Shown: in pieces, positions 1 to 8,296 of the stretch
Position numbering within the stretch: position 1 is the stretch's first letter
Layout of the letters: each line of letters opens with the position of its first letter
The notes under the pieces: generated by a model
What the model saw: the letters and a program-made list of their open reading frames with translations, nothing else
Database searches by the model: none
Told to the model about the DNA's origin: nothing
Translations under genes and position numbers: made by a program
Source of the DNA: an uncultured Bacteroidales bacterium
GTDB lineage: Bacteria > Bacteroidota > Bacteroidia > Bacteroidales > UBA932
Length of the DNA: 23,998 bases
Reading direction: 5' to 3'
Assembly (NCBI GenBank): GCA_900544815.1
Contig: UQWT01000029.1
Span: 1 to 23,998 of the forward strand

Positions 1-139
1 TATGCTTTGCATCCTAACGGTCCTTCAACAGACGCCGCTTCTTATAAGCTGCTTTCGGCAATCGCTCCTCCGTTGATCGGCAGGTCGTTCATAACTGTTT
101 CTAATTACTCTCTCTACTCAAAAAGCTAACGCCAACGCC
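1..139 (-). repeat. Dispersed intergenic repeat, copy 1 (truncated by window edge)
   Basis: Bases 1-126 align without gaps to the reverse complement of 9653-9778, with 9 mismatches by my count (117/126). Similarity continues more loosely to base 139. The copy carries AACTGTTTCTAA at 93-104, which is also in copy 2, and ends in a GCTAACGCCAACGCC run just before the stop of the transglycosylase gene. The element probably continues beyond the window start. Eight of the nine mismatches are transitions. A short reading frame is shared by both copies, but most differences would change amino acids, so I regard this as a DNA- or RNA-level repeat and not a gene. Its family is not recognised. Confidence 0.85.
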
Positions 140-1216
140 TTACAGTGGAATCATCTCTTTGTAGTGATTGTAGCGTTGGGTAATCTCATCTACGAATCTT
201 ATGGTCTCCTTACCTTTGAATTTGCCTAATTTGATGTCTGGCTTTCTGTAGTGCTCCTCTGTGCTTAAGAGCGGAATAACCTCTTTTAGTTCATCCCAGA
301 CTAAAGGATCTTTACCCTCTGATTGGGCAAAAGACATACAGTCCTCTATTCTGGCCTCTCCGCAGTTGTAGGCGGCTAATGTAAGGAGAATGGCATTGAG
401 GGAGTCTGCCCCCTTTTTTGTATAGTTGTTGTATATTGTCTGCAGATAGGATGTGCCGGCCTTTATGTTGTCCTCGGGGTCGTATATGTTCTCTATTCCG
501 TATTTTTTTCCTGTACTCTCCTTTATCTGCATAAGCCCTATTGCACCACGGCTTGAGCTTACTCCTGCTTTGAACTGAGATTCCTGATATATCAAAGAGG
601 CAACTAATCTCCAATCCCATCCTAACGGACGACTGTATCTCTTTATAAGGTTATCATACGGAGAGAGTGAACTGAATTTTTTGTTTCCATTATAATTTTG
701 GGCACTGTATCTCTTATAGTATTTGCCACCCATATCCATAAACTCGTTGGTGTGTATAACATTGTTAAACCAGTAATTGAGTGTCTGGATAAGGATATGG
801 TTCTCCTTTGTTGCAACACATACAACGCTGTCTCTGTTTAACGGGGTGCTCGATATGAGATCATCCTGATAGTTCTCAGGTACTGTATCTCTGTAATTGA
901 TGATAAGCATGTCTACCATACCTTTGTAGAGATTGCCCCATTGTGCAGTGTCAAAGTGTTCCGGCGTAAGTTCAATACAAATGCCTTGGTTGTCTCCAAA
1001 CAGATTGAACAGCTCATACAGGTAACCTATTGTGTATCCCTTTGCCTTTAAAGTCTTGTCTAAAAGTATATTGCATTTTATTGTGTCACCGGCGTAAAAA
1101 CTTGGCATGGAGGAGTGCGGTAACTCCTCCTCGTAGATAGGGACAACTATCATGAACAAAACAGAAAGAAGCGCTATCAGAGCTTTAAGATGCCTCTTTT
1201 TAAGCGGTTCAACCAT
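140..1216 (-). CDS. MltF-like membrane-anchored lytic transglycosylase
   Basis: This enzyme probably cleaves the MurNAc-GlcNAc bond of peptidoglycan to give 1,6-anhydro products in the periplasm. The 358-residue protein has an uncleaved-looking signal anchor at about residues 11-27 with no lipobox cysteine. A divergent solute-binding-protein-like region (about 45-175) follows, then a C-terminal SLT goslar-type domain (about 190-350). The SLT motifs are clear: catalytic Glu212 in YQESQ, GAIGLMQ at 224-230 and AAYNCG at 281-286. This order, SBP_bac_3-like then SLT, is that of MltF. Its ATG lies 2 nt after the stop of the upstream porin gene, so the two are almost certainly co-transcribed and perhaps translationally coupled. 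The SBP-like part is weakly conserved by eye, and its ligand, if any, is unknown. Confidence 0.88.
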   Translation of the reverse strand: MVEPLKKRHLKALIALLSVLFMIVVPIYEEELPHSSMPSFYAGDTIKCNILLDKTLKAKGYTIGYLYELFNLFGDNQGICIELTPEHFDTAQWGNLYKGMVDMLIINYRDTVPENYQDDLISSTPLNRDSVVCVATKENHILIQTLNYWFNNVIHTNEFMDMGGKYYKRYSAQNYNGNKKFSSLSPYDNLIKRYSRPLGWDWRLVASLIYQESQFKAGVSSSRGAIGLMQIKESTGKKYGIENIYDPEDNIKAGTSYLQTIYNNYTKKGADSLNAILLTLAAYNCGEARIEDCMSFAQSEGKDPLVWDELKEVIPLLSTEEHYRKPDIKLGKFKGKETIRFVDEITQRYNHYKEMIPL

Positions 1217-1218
1217 AA

Positions 1219-3684
1219 TTACATATAAAACGGCCAGTAAATGCCAATCTTTAAGGCAGAAGCAGGCCTAAGGTATCTGTTTGCCGAAAAGCGGTCGTTA
1301 TTAGGCCAATTCTGTGCTGCATTTATATATTTTACAAATATACAGGCTCTCTTCCACTGGAAATTTACAAATGCATCTATATATGGGGTGCCTCCGCTCT
1401 TTGTCTCCCTTTGGTTGTAGAAGAGCCCGAGCGCAGGGGAGTAGCCTGGAGCGTAATATTTTGTGTTAAGTGTTGCATTTGCACCAATCTGTATTGCCAT
1501 TACATCTTTAACGGCATCGAATTCTAAATAATATCTCAAATTGAGAGATAGCTTTGGAAGAGGGACAACCTCCTCATTTGATGAGGTCTGGAATAGAACC
1601 TTGTTGTTTAGGTGCAGTTTCCACAGCTTGAAGTTTTTCATGAGATAGGCGGTAAGGATGCTCATTGAACTGCTGTTTTGAGAAACAATGGCGTTCTCGT
1701 TAAAATAGATGTTGTTATTAAGCAACGAATACCCAAAAAATGCCTCTAAATTCCATTGAGGTACTGTAAATTTAGCCTCTACTCTTGTCTCTGTTGTCTT
1801 GTCAAAATTGTTTTCCCAAATGTAATGGTTTGAACAATAGCTGTTGTAGAAGAAGTTTGGTCTTGTCTGTGCAAGATATATCCTCCCCTCCAAACTCATC
1901 CCCTCCTTTATCTTTTTAGGGTATGCTGCAAACCGTATTTTGCCGTCTATCATAAAATCATTGGCAAAGTAACCTGCAAAATTGTATTTGCCAAGCCCTT
2001 CCCATGAGAAATAATCCTTTAATTTTCCCCCTGCGCCAAAGTAGATATACATATTGTTGTACGATGTCCCGCTGTTGCCGGTAAGGAAATATTCAGGCTT
2101 AAAGTTGTATACCCTAAGGTACTGGTATGCAGCACCAATATCCAACCTAGATACAACAGCATCTCTTTTCCAAGGCTGTACAGATATAAACAGCCTGTTC
2201 TCAAGGTTCATCACTCTCGATGAGTCTGCCGTTGAGGTTGGGTTAAGGTAGAAGTTGTTGTTATACAGTGCTCTGCCAATGGAATCTGTAAGAGCAATGG
2301 CATCCGTATAGGATTTTGTATAGGTTGTAAACTCTCCGGAATGGCCAAAGAATGTAACTGTCCCTTTGTCGAGACCAAGTGTATCTATCATCCTCCTGCC
2401 AAGCGAATCTTTTCTGCCAAGTGAGTCACGTTCTGCCTTGCTGCCAAATATATTGAACGGAACACCGTATGAATGGGTGATAAACAGTGTATTCTTCTTT
2501 ATTGTAGTCTGCGCATTGGACAGTGCAACCGGAATGGTTTTGGGATCTATAATGGTATCCAATACCATACTAAGGTCAGACACACCTCCGTTTTCTGTTC
2601 TTCCTATCTTTTGGTACAGGTATCCTCCCTGTGCCACATATCTCTTTCCCAAATGGTTGGCTGTTAAAGCAAAAGTTCTGTTATCTGTGGATTCGTTGTT
2701 AAGGATACCTTTGCCGCCAAACCTCTGATACATAACATTAAAGTTAAATGCCGGGGTAAAGTTCTGAGTGTGGTTAAACTTTACGTTGCTCTCCTCCTTC
2801 TGTTTGTTGGCAAAGAGCGTTCCCCAGTATGCCAGCTCTGTAAGCGGAGACTTTGTGTTGTAGAACGGCATTGTCTGTGGGGTGTACGAATAGGGTTGGT
2901 AGGGGGCAATAAACGGAAACAGGTTATTCTCCTCCCTTTTAAAATAGTTATGGTACATCATGGCAGAACCGCTTACACCAAGAGATACAGCGTTCACATC
3001 GTTGCGTTCTGCCGGCATCTCAGAATAGTAGTAGTTGAAAGAGGTGTCTGTCTTGAATGATTTGGGGTTGTTGAAATTATTGTCTGCCCTCCATACAATT
3101 GTCCGTTGGTATCTCTCTGAGGAGTCTGTAAACATGTAGCTGTTGAGAAAACGTGGAATGGATTTGATTACACTGTCTCTGTACTGCTGCCTCTTCTCCT
3201 GAGCCATCCTTTTAAGCTCCCTTTTTGTGTAGACTTTGGGCGGAAATGCCAGCTCCTGCAGGTGTAGGGAATCTAAAGGCAATAAGTTGTTTCCCGATAA
3301 AATCTGCAGGGAATCGTACATCTGCACAATGAGAGAATCCTCCCCTTGAATCTTAAGCTCAACCAATTTTGCCAAAGTTAAAGAATCTAATCTGCCATCC
3401 TTAAACCTAAGACTGTCTGCTACCTCTGCAATGCTGTTTTTATTGCTTTTAAGGCTGTCCATGCCGTTTGTAAGGCTGTCTGCTTTGCAAGCAACGGCAA
3501 TGCTATCCTTTAGCAATGTTGTACTGTCTTTTATGCTGTCTTGTGCTACTATCCCTGCCCCCGGCATGCAGATGTGGCTTGTGGCTACGGCATTTGTCGG
3601 GAATAAAGCATAAGCTATCACCCCTATAAACATGAGGGCAGCAATAGTGCTAATCTTTATCTTTAAAATATTCCTAAACCTCAT
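1219..3684 (-). CDS. Putative outer-membrane porin (Porin_10-like)
   Basis: The 821-residue protein is probably an outer-membrane beta-barrel. Residues 1-35 form a signal peptide, followed by a low-complexity segment (about 48-140) rich in repeated Asp-Ser-Leu triplets. A long region of alternating aromatic and polar strands follows and ends in the aromatic-rich tail GIYWPFYM, as expected for a barrel C-terminus. The segment around residues 275-320 (SPLTELAYWGT, then HTQNFTPAFNF) resembles the Bacteroidetes putative-porin family Porin_10. It starts 30 nt after the stop of pncB and precedes the transglycosylase by 2 nt. A TAnnTTTG box lies 8 nt from its ATG. The substrate is unknown, and the Asp-Ser-Leu segment could be a periplasmic linker or wall-contact region (inference). 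Confidence 0.8.
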   Translation of the reverse strand: MRFRNILKIKISTIAALMFIGVIAYALFPTNAVATSHICMPGAGIVAQDSIKDSTTLLKDSIAVACKADSLTNGMDSLKSNKNSIAEVADSLRFKDGRLDSLTLAKLVELKIQGEDSLIVQMYDSLQILSGNNLLPLDSLHLQELAFPPKVYTKRELKRMAQEKRQQYRDSVIKSIPRFLNSYMFTDSSERYQRTIVWRADNNFNNPKSFKTDTSFNYYYSEMPAERNDVNAVSLGVSGSAMMYHNYFKREENNLFPFIAPYQPYSYTPQTMPFYNTKSPLTELAYWGTLFANKQKEESNVKFNHTQNFTPAFNFNVMYQRFGGKGILNNESTDNRTFALTANHLGKRYVAQGGYLYQKIGRTENGGVSDLSMVLDTIIDPKTIPVALSNAQTTIKKNTLFITHSYGVPFNIFGSKAERDSLGRKDSLGRRMIDTLGLDKGTVTFFGHSGEFTTYTKSYTDAIALTDSIGRALYNNNFYLNPTSTADSSRVMNLENRLFISVQPWKRDAVVSRLDIGAAYQYLRVYNFKPEYFLTGNSGTSYNNMYIYFGAGGKLKDYFSWEGLGKYNFAGYFANDFMIDGKIRFAAYPKKIKEGMSLEGRIYLAQTRPNFFYNSYCSNHYIWENNFDKTTETRVEAKFTVPQWNLEAFFGYSLLNNNIYFNENAIVSQNSSSMSILTAYLMKNFKLWKLHLNNKVLFQTSSNEEVVPLPKLSLNLRYYLEFDAVKDVMAIQIGANATLNTKYYAPGYSPALGLFYNQRETKSGGTPYIDAFVNFQWKRACIFVKYINAAQNWPNNDRFSANRYLRPASALKIGIYWPFYM

Positions 3685-3691
3685 ACAGACG

Positions 3692-3699
3692 CAAAAATA
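3692..3699 (-). promoter_or_regulatory. Possible -7 box (TATTTTTG) for porin/transglycosylase
   Basis: Read on the minus strand, this is TATTTTTG, a match to the Bacteroidetes -7 consensus TAnnTTTG. It sits in the 30-nt gap between pncB and the porin gene. Transcription would start only a few bases before the porin ATG, giving an almost leaderless mRNA. No convincing -33 element is visible. The box may instead be chance, with the gene read through from pncB. Confidence 0.35.
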
Positions 3700-3714
3700 G
3701 TAAAAACAGATAAA

Positions 3715-5196
3715 TTACAGGCTACTTTTAAGATTCTTTATCTCCTCAATAAGGTTGTTTATAAGCCCCATCTTAAGATCAAAGAGCCCGTCTGAAATAT
3801 CAACCTTGTAGTAATGCGGGTTAAGAAGACGCTTCTCTGTCTCGTTGAACATGCTCAGATTCTCTTTATAGTATGCCTGTTTTTGCGGCAGTGTGGTATC
3901 CTCATATATTATTTCACCCCCCTCCATCATAGGAATCTGCAGGGCTTTCCAACGGTAGCTGCCGGCAGCAAATGTCTTTGTGAGAGTTTCGTCAAATTCG
4001 TCTCTTATTGTTATCTCACTGCCACTCTCTATCTTTCTGCTCATCTCATCGCCGCGCAGACATGTTATATCTGCCTTGAATCTGTTGTCGCGTATAATCC
4101 TGTATGTAATCTGGAATCCCGGATTAATAAGTTTTGCCTTATCCTCGGATCTTTTGAGCACCGGAGTATCACCAATCTGGACAAGTTTGTACACATTGCC
4201 GAAACATGGATTGTGTTTGCTTGTTGCTATGGCATCTCCCACACCGTAGGCATCTATCTTTGCCCCCTGTTTCTCAAGGTCCGATATAAGATACTCGTCC
4301 AATCCGTTTGTGGCGAATATCTTGCAATTTGTAAACCCTTCTGCATCTAATTCCTCCCTGCATTTGTTGGAGAGATATGTAAGGTCTCCGCTATCTAATC
4401 TTATACCGTAACCGTTAGGATATGAGTTATCTATTCCGCACATCTTGTACGCACGTATTGCATTTTTCAGGCCGCAGTTAAGGGTATCGTATGTATCTAC
4501 CAACAGAATGAGCGGCTCTCCTCTGTGTGTCTCTATATATGAGGTAAAAGCTTTTAGCTCACCCTTTATGGTGCAACCGAAAGATGTGACATAACTATGA
4601 GCCATTGTCCCGGATGCAGGAACTCCAAAAATATTGGCTGTAAGTATATTGGATGTATTTACACAGCCTCCTATGCAGGCGGCTTTGCCTCCGTATGTGG
4701 CAGCCCAAGGACCATGGGCACGTCTGGATCCAAACTCGCTTACAGGTTTGTCTGTACTCCTTGTAACACGGCTGGCCTTTGTTGCAATGGCCATTTGGTG
4801 GTTCATTATGCAGAGCAGCGGTGTTTCAAGTACCTGCGCCTCAATGATTGGTGCCTTTATGGTAATGATAGGTTCTCTTGGAAAGGCAATCTCACCCTCT
4901 TTCATGGCATATACCTCTCCGGTAAATTTCATATTTGCCAAATATTTCCTAAAATCCGCATACTCCTCACCCGGGATGAATTTCTCAAAAAACCCCTCGC
5001 TCTCGCTTCCAAGCCCCTTTATCATCAGCAACGCCTCGCGAGTACCGCTAACGACAGCCCAGTTGTTCTTGTCGGGAGCACTCCTAAAGAAAAGATTAAA
5101 AATTGCAATGTTGTCTGTCATTCCCTCCTGAAAGAAAGACTTGCCCATTGTATACTGATATTTATCTGAACAGTATGATATATTCAATTCATTCAT
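3715..5196 (-). CDS. pncB: Nicotinate phosphoribosyltransferase
   Basis: This enzyme converts nicotinate and PRPP to nicotinate mononucleotide, the entry step of the Preiss-Handler NAD salvage pathway, in the cytoplasm. The 493-residue length fits the family. Recognisable family segments are EFGSRRAHGP, followed by GTMAHSYVTSFG containing the conserved active-site His, then LVDTYDTLNCG and the phosphate-binding region with GIRLDSGDL. The ATG at 5194-5196 is preceded by a TAnnTTTG box at a suitable distance. It is the first gene of the minus-strand set, with the porin 30 nt downstream; a functional link to the porin is not evident. Confidence 0.95.
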   Translation of the reverse strand: MNELNISYCSDKYQYTMGKSFFQEGMTDNIAIFNLFFRSAPDKNNWAVVSGTREALLMIKGLGSESEGFFEKFIPGEEYADFRKYLANMKFTGEVYAMKEGEIAFPREPIITIKAPIIEAQVLETPLLCIMNHQMAIATKASRVTRSTDKPVSEFGSRRAHGPWAATYGGKAACIGGCVNTSNILTANIFGVPASGTMAHSYVTSFGCTIKGELKAFTSYIETHRGEPLILLVDTYDTLNCGLKNAIRAYKMCGIDNSYPNGYGIRLDSGDLTYLSNKCREELDAEGFTNCKIFATNGLDEYLISDLEKQGAKIDAYGVGDAIATSKHNPCFGNVYKLVQIGDTPVLKRSEDKAKLINPGFQITYRIIRDNRFKADITCLRGDEMSRKIESGSEITIRDEFDETLTKTFAAGSYRWKALQIPMMEGGEIIYEDTTLPQKQAYYKENLSMFNETEKRLLNPHYYKVDISDGLFDLKMGLINNLIEEIKNLKSSL

Positions 5197-5223
5197 GTTT
5201 AATTATATATAATAAGTGCACCG

Positions 5224-5231
5224 CAAAGTTA
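5224..5231 (-). promoter_or_regulatory. pncB: Candidate -7 box (TAACTTTG) of pncB
   Basis: The minus-strand sequence TAACTTTG matches the Bacteroidetes -7 motif TAnnTTTG. It lies 27 nt upstream of the pncB ATG, leaving a short leader of about 20 nt. I see no good -33 TTTG at 19-21 nt spacing. The 247-bp gap holding it also carries a plus-strand box for the divergent kinase gene. Confidence 0.55.
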
Positions 5232-5308
5232 GAATTTTATTTAACATTTCTTTAACAACAGCAGACAAACTTGCTGTAATATTCTAATACTATGTTACAT
5301 TTTATTGC

Positions 5309-5316
5309 TAACTTTG
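5309..5316 (+). promoter_or_regulatory. Candidate -7 box (TAACTTTG) of the kinase/RapZ-C operon
   Basis: TAACTTTG matches TAnnTTTG on the plus strand, about 127 nt upstream of the ATG at 5444. This predicts a leader of roughly 120 nt for the kinase operon, long enough for post-transcriptional control. It is divergent from the identical box used for pncB, 77 bp away. Confidence 0.5.
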
Positions 5317-5443
5317 TTCGTTGACTATAGAATCCAATTAAGATTTCGCACCGGTTTCCCTATCATTACAGAGATTGTTTGACCTGACTTTTGTAGCTGT
5401 TTTAGATACGGATACTGTGTAAATTAACCTTAATTTGTTTAAT

Positions 5444-6865
5444 ATGAATAAGATAGAGGAATTATTCGTTGAATATACAAGGCAACAGCCTGTTAGAATA
5501 GAGGAGTTGCCGTCGAGCGGAAGCAACCGCAGGTATTTTAGGATTTTCGGAGACGGAATATCGCTCATAGGTGCCAAAGGGACATCTGTTGATGAGAATA
5601 TTGCGTTTATTGAGATAGCAAAACACTTTAAACTTAGGGGATTGCCTGTTCCTCAGGTACTTGCAGTGAGTAAAGACAAGCAATACTACCTGCAGGAGGA
5701 TTTGGGAGACATTACCCTTTTCAATGCCATATCATCCGGCAGGGAACAGGGTGGGGCATATTCGCAGCATGAAGTTGAACTCATAACTAAAACAATATCA
5801 TTACTCCCAAAGATTCAGTTTGAGGGGGGCAAAGGGTTGGACTATTCTGTATGTTATCCTCAGCCCGAATTTGATGACCGCATGATCTGGTTTGATCTCA
5901 ACTACTTCAAATACTGTTTCTTAAAGACTACGGGGTTAGATTTTAGCGAGATAGAACTTCATAACGATTTTGAAAAGTTGGCGGCAGATCTGCTAAAGAC
6001 GTCAAGCGGAGATACATTCCTTTACAGAGATTTTCAGGCACGAAACGTAATGCTTGTGAATGAGATGCCCTATTTCATAGATTTTCAGGGTGGCAGAAAG
6101 GGCCCGTTCTACTACGACCTTGCCTCTTTCGTCTGGCAAGCCAAAGCGAACTATTCGCAAGAACTCAAATGTAGGCTTATATCTGCATACAAGGAGAGCT
6201 TAAGTAGTTATATTACAGTTCCAAACAAAGAGTTCAGTGAAAACTTACGCCTTTTTGTACTCTTTAGAACGTTGCAGGTGTTAGGTGCGTACGGTTTTAG
6301 GGGATATTTTGAGAAAAAGCCTCATTTTCTGCAGAGTGTGCCTTTTGCAATAGACAATCTTCGCAAGCTCATTGTGGAACCTTTTGTACGATACCCTTAT
6401 CTGCAGCAGATTTTAGAGAAACTTACCACAATGAGACAGTTCTCAGATCTGTTGCAAGAGAAGAAATTGGAGGTTAGAATATTCAGCTTCTCTTATAAGA
6501 AGGGTATTCCTACAGATGATAGCGGCAACGGCGGCGGATATGTTTTTGATTGCAGGGCTATAGAGAACCCGGGTAAATATGATCATTTTAAGCATTTTAC
6601 AGGATTAGACCGGGAGGTGATCAAATATTTGGAGGATGACGGTGGTGTTACGGTATTCCTCTCTCATATTTATCAGTTGGCAGATGCTCATGTAAAACGT
6701 TACATGGAGCGTAAATTCACCAACCTTATGTTTGCATTCGGATGTACGGGTGGGCAGCATCGCTCTGTATATTGTGCACAGCATTTGGGAGAGTATCTTG
6801 CAAAAAAATACAATATTACAGTTAAGGTTATACATAGGGAACAGGGAATAGAGCAGGAGATGTAG
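5444..6865 (+). CDS. AmgK-like sugar kinase fused to RapZ C-terminal domain
   Basis: The 473-residue protein has two parts. Residues 1 to about 330 have the aminoglycoside-phosphotransferase/AmgK fold: SGSNRRYFR near the N-terminus, the catalytic loop YRDFQARNVM (Asp196, Asn201) and the metal-binding DFQGGRKGPFYYDLAS starting at Asp213. The GP-YDL-S signature is typical of AmgK, the anomeric kinase for MurNAc/GlcNAc. Residues about 342-473 match the C-terminal domain of RapZ, including GCTGGQHRSVY at 433-443 and a terminal HRE; the RapZ N-terminal P-loop domain is absent. In Enterobacteria that domain binds glucosamine-6-phosphate and the GlmZ RNA. A MurU-like gene follows 19 nt later, which supports amino-sugar recycling. 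An in-frame TTG at 5435 would add three residues, but the ATG is preferred. The exact sugar is uncertain. Confidence 0.87.
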   Translation: MNKIEELFVEYTRQQPVRIEELPSSGSNRRYFRIFGDGISLIGAKGTSVDENIAFIEIAKHFKLRGLPVPQVLAVSKDKQYYLQEDLGDITLFNAISSGREQGGAYSQHEVELITKTISLLPKIQFEGGKGLDYSVCYPQPEFDDRMIWFDLNYFKYCFLKTTGLDFSEIELHNDFEKLAADLLKTSSGDTFLYRDFQARNVMLVNEMPYFIDFQGGRKGPFYYDLASFVWQAKANYSQELKCRLISAYKESLSSYITVPNKEFSENLRLFVLFRTLQVLGAYGFRGYFEKKPHFLQSVPFAIDNLRKLIVEPFVRYPYLQQILEKLTTMRQFSDLLQEKKLEVRIFSFSYKKGIPTDDSGNGGGYVFDCRAIENPGKYDHFKHFTGLDREVIKYLEDDGGVTVFLSHIYQLADAHVKRYMERKFTNLMFAFGCTGGQHRSVYCAQHLGEYLAKKYNITVKVIHREQGIEQEM

Positions 6866-6884
6866 GTTTCTGCAGGGTTATATT

Positions 6885-7706
6885 ATGAGAGCTATGATTT
6901 TTGCGGCAGGGCTTGGAACAAGGCTTAAGCCGATTACGGACAAGATGCCTAAGGCATTGGTTGAAGTGGGCGGAAAGACACTGTTGGAGAGACAGATAGA
7001 AGAGTTGAAAACGGCAGGGTTCAACGAAATTGTGATTAATATCCATCACTTTGCGCAGATGATAAGGGATTATCTCGCTGCAAATGGTAATTTTGGGGCG
7101 GATATTTATCTTTCAGACGAGTCTGACGAGTTAAAAGATACCGGAGGCGGAATAAAACAGGCATCCTCGCTGCTCGATGACGGGGAGCCTTTTCTTGTGC
7201 ATAATGTGGATATTCTCTCTAATCTAAACCTTAATGATCTGTATGATTATCACCTCTCCCATGCGATATCCAACGATACTCCTCTTGCTACAATAGTTGT
7301 AAGTCCAAGAAAAACTTTCCGTTATTTCCTTTTTGACAGGGACAATAATTTGGTGGGCTGGATGAATGAGCAGACAGGGGAGGTAAAGACCCCGTTCAAG
7401 GAGCTTGCCAAGTCTGCCATGAACAACATGAAAAGGCGGGAAAACGGTAGTAGAGAGTGTGATTTTGATGTGGATAAATTCATCTCTTCTAATAATTTGT
7501 CTAAATATGCTTTTGCCGGGATGCATGTTATGAGTCCGTATGTAATTACTTTAATGCAGGGGTGGCCAAACAAATTTTCTATAGTTGATTTTTATCTGCA
7601 GAACTGCGATAAATTCAATATACGCGCCTACGTAAAGGATGATCTTAAGTTGGTTGATGTTGGAAAACTCCAAACGTTGCAGGAGGCCGAGGAGTTTGTA
7701 AAATGA
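6885..7706 (+). CDS. MurU-like sugar-1-phosphate nucleotidyltransferase
   Basis: This 273-residue cytoplasmic enzyme should transfer a nucleotidyl group onto a sugar-1-phosphate. The N-terminal signature AAGLGTRLKPIT with DKMPKAL (residues 7-24) is the nucleotide-binding loop of the NTP_transferase family. DTGGG is at 85-89, and the metal-binding Asp109 is in HNVDIL. Next to an AmgK-like kinase, the best parallel is MurU, which makes UDP-MurNAc from MurNAc-1-phosphate in the cell-wall recycling route that bypasses de novo synthesis. ADP-heptose or other NDP-sugar formation cannot be excluded. It starts 19 nt after the kinase stop, and its TGA overlaps the recX ATG. Confidence 0.85.
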   Translation: MRAMIFAAGLGTRLKPITDKMPKALVEVGGKTLLERQIEELKTAGFNEIVINIHHFAQMIRDYLAANGNFGADIYLSDESDELKDTGGGIKQASSLLDDGEPFLVHNVDILSNLNLNDLYDYHLSHAISNDTPLATIVVSPRKTFRYFLFDRDNNLVGWMNEQTGEVKTPFKELAKSAMNNMKRRENGSRECDFDVDKFISSNNLSKYAFAGMHVMSPYVITLMQGWPNKFSIVDFYLQNCDKFNIRAYVKDDLKLVDVGKLQTLQEAEEFVK

Positions 7707-8242
7707 AAGAGGAAAATCTAAAATATCTATATAGATGGCAGGCAGAATGTAGCCGCAGGGAGTTGTGTGAGGCACAGATTCGCAGAAAACTTGCCGGGTA
7801 TGGTGGCGGCGGTACGGGACTTTTGGCGGAGGAGGCAGACGAGATAATTGAGCGCCTTAAAAAGGATAAGTTTTTGGATGACAACAGGTTTGCAGTGGCT
7901 TATATAAAGGATAAAACAACATTCAGCGGTTGGGGGATAAGAAAAATAGAGACAGAGCTTCTAAAAAGGGGAGTTGCAAAATCTGTTATTGATAATGCTG
8001 TAGCTGTGTATATTAAAGAGGAACAGGGTGAAGAAAAACAGCAGCAGACGTTGGAAAAGCTTGCGGCGCAGAAATGGAGCAACATTGTAAAGGAGGCGGA
8101 GCGGAAGGGTGAACCAAATATGCAGACAGAAAGACTTAAAGCCAAATTGATAAGGTTTTTGATTGGCAGAGGTTACAGTTTCGAGATGGCCTACTCGCAA
8201 AGTGCAAAGATGTGTCTCCATAATGATATGCTCAACGAATAA
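7703..8242 (+). CDS. recX: Regulatory protein RecX
   Basis: RecX family proteins bind RecA filaments and limit recombinase activity. The 179-residue protein shows the family pattern: a first three-helix unit with CSRRELCEAQIRRKL, then the characteristic DDNRFAVAYI and the following GWGIRKIETELLKRG. The ATG overlaps the preceding stop as ATGA, so it is translationally coupled to the sugar nucleotidyltransferase. Operon partnership with a recycling enzyme rather than recA is notable but probably only positional. Confidence 0.9.
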   Translation: MKEENLKYLYRWQAECSRRELCEAQIRRKLAGYGGGGTGLLAEEADEIIERLKKDKFLDDNRFAVAYIKDKTTFSGWGIRKIETELLKRGVAKSVIDNAVAVYIKEEQGEEKQQQTLEKLAAQKWSNIVKEAERKGEPNMQTERLKAKLIRFLIGRGYSFEMAYSQSAKMCLHNDMLNE

Positions 8243-8268
8243 CCTTATGTTATTAGTCTTCTTTTTGC

Positions 8269-8276
8269 TAATTTTG
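8269..8276 (+). promoter_or_regulatory. Candidate -7 box (TAATTTTG) of the metallophosphoesterase
   Basis: TAATTTTG matches TAnnTTTG and lies 21 nt upstream of the ATG at 8297. It overlaps the alternative GTG start at 8276, so if transcription starts just downstream, that GTG cannot be used. This supports the ATG start and marks a new transcription unit after recX. Confidence 0.5.
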
Positions 8277-8296
8277 TGGCAATAACTCAAATTGTC

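Noticed and set aside
4597..5169. 190-residue plus-strand frame opposite pncB
   Set aside because: It is antisense to a clear pncB reading frame and has no recognisable domain or signal.
8276..8296. GTG start for the metallophosphoesterase at 8276
   Set aside because: It overlaps the candidate -7 box, and the ATG at 8297 gives a normal signal peptide.
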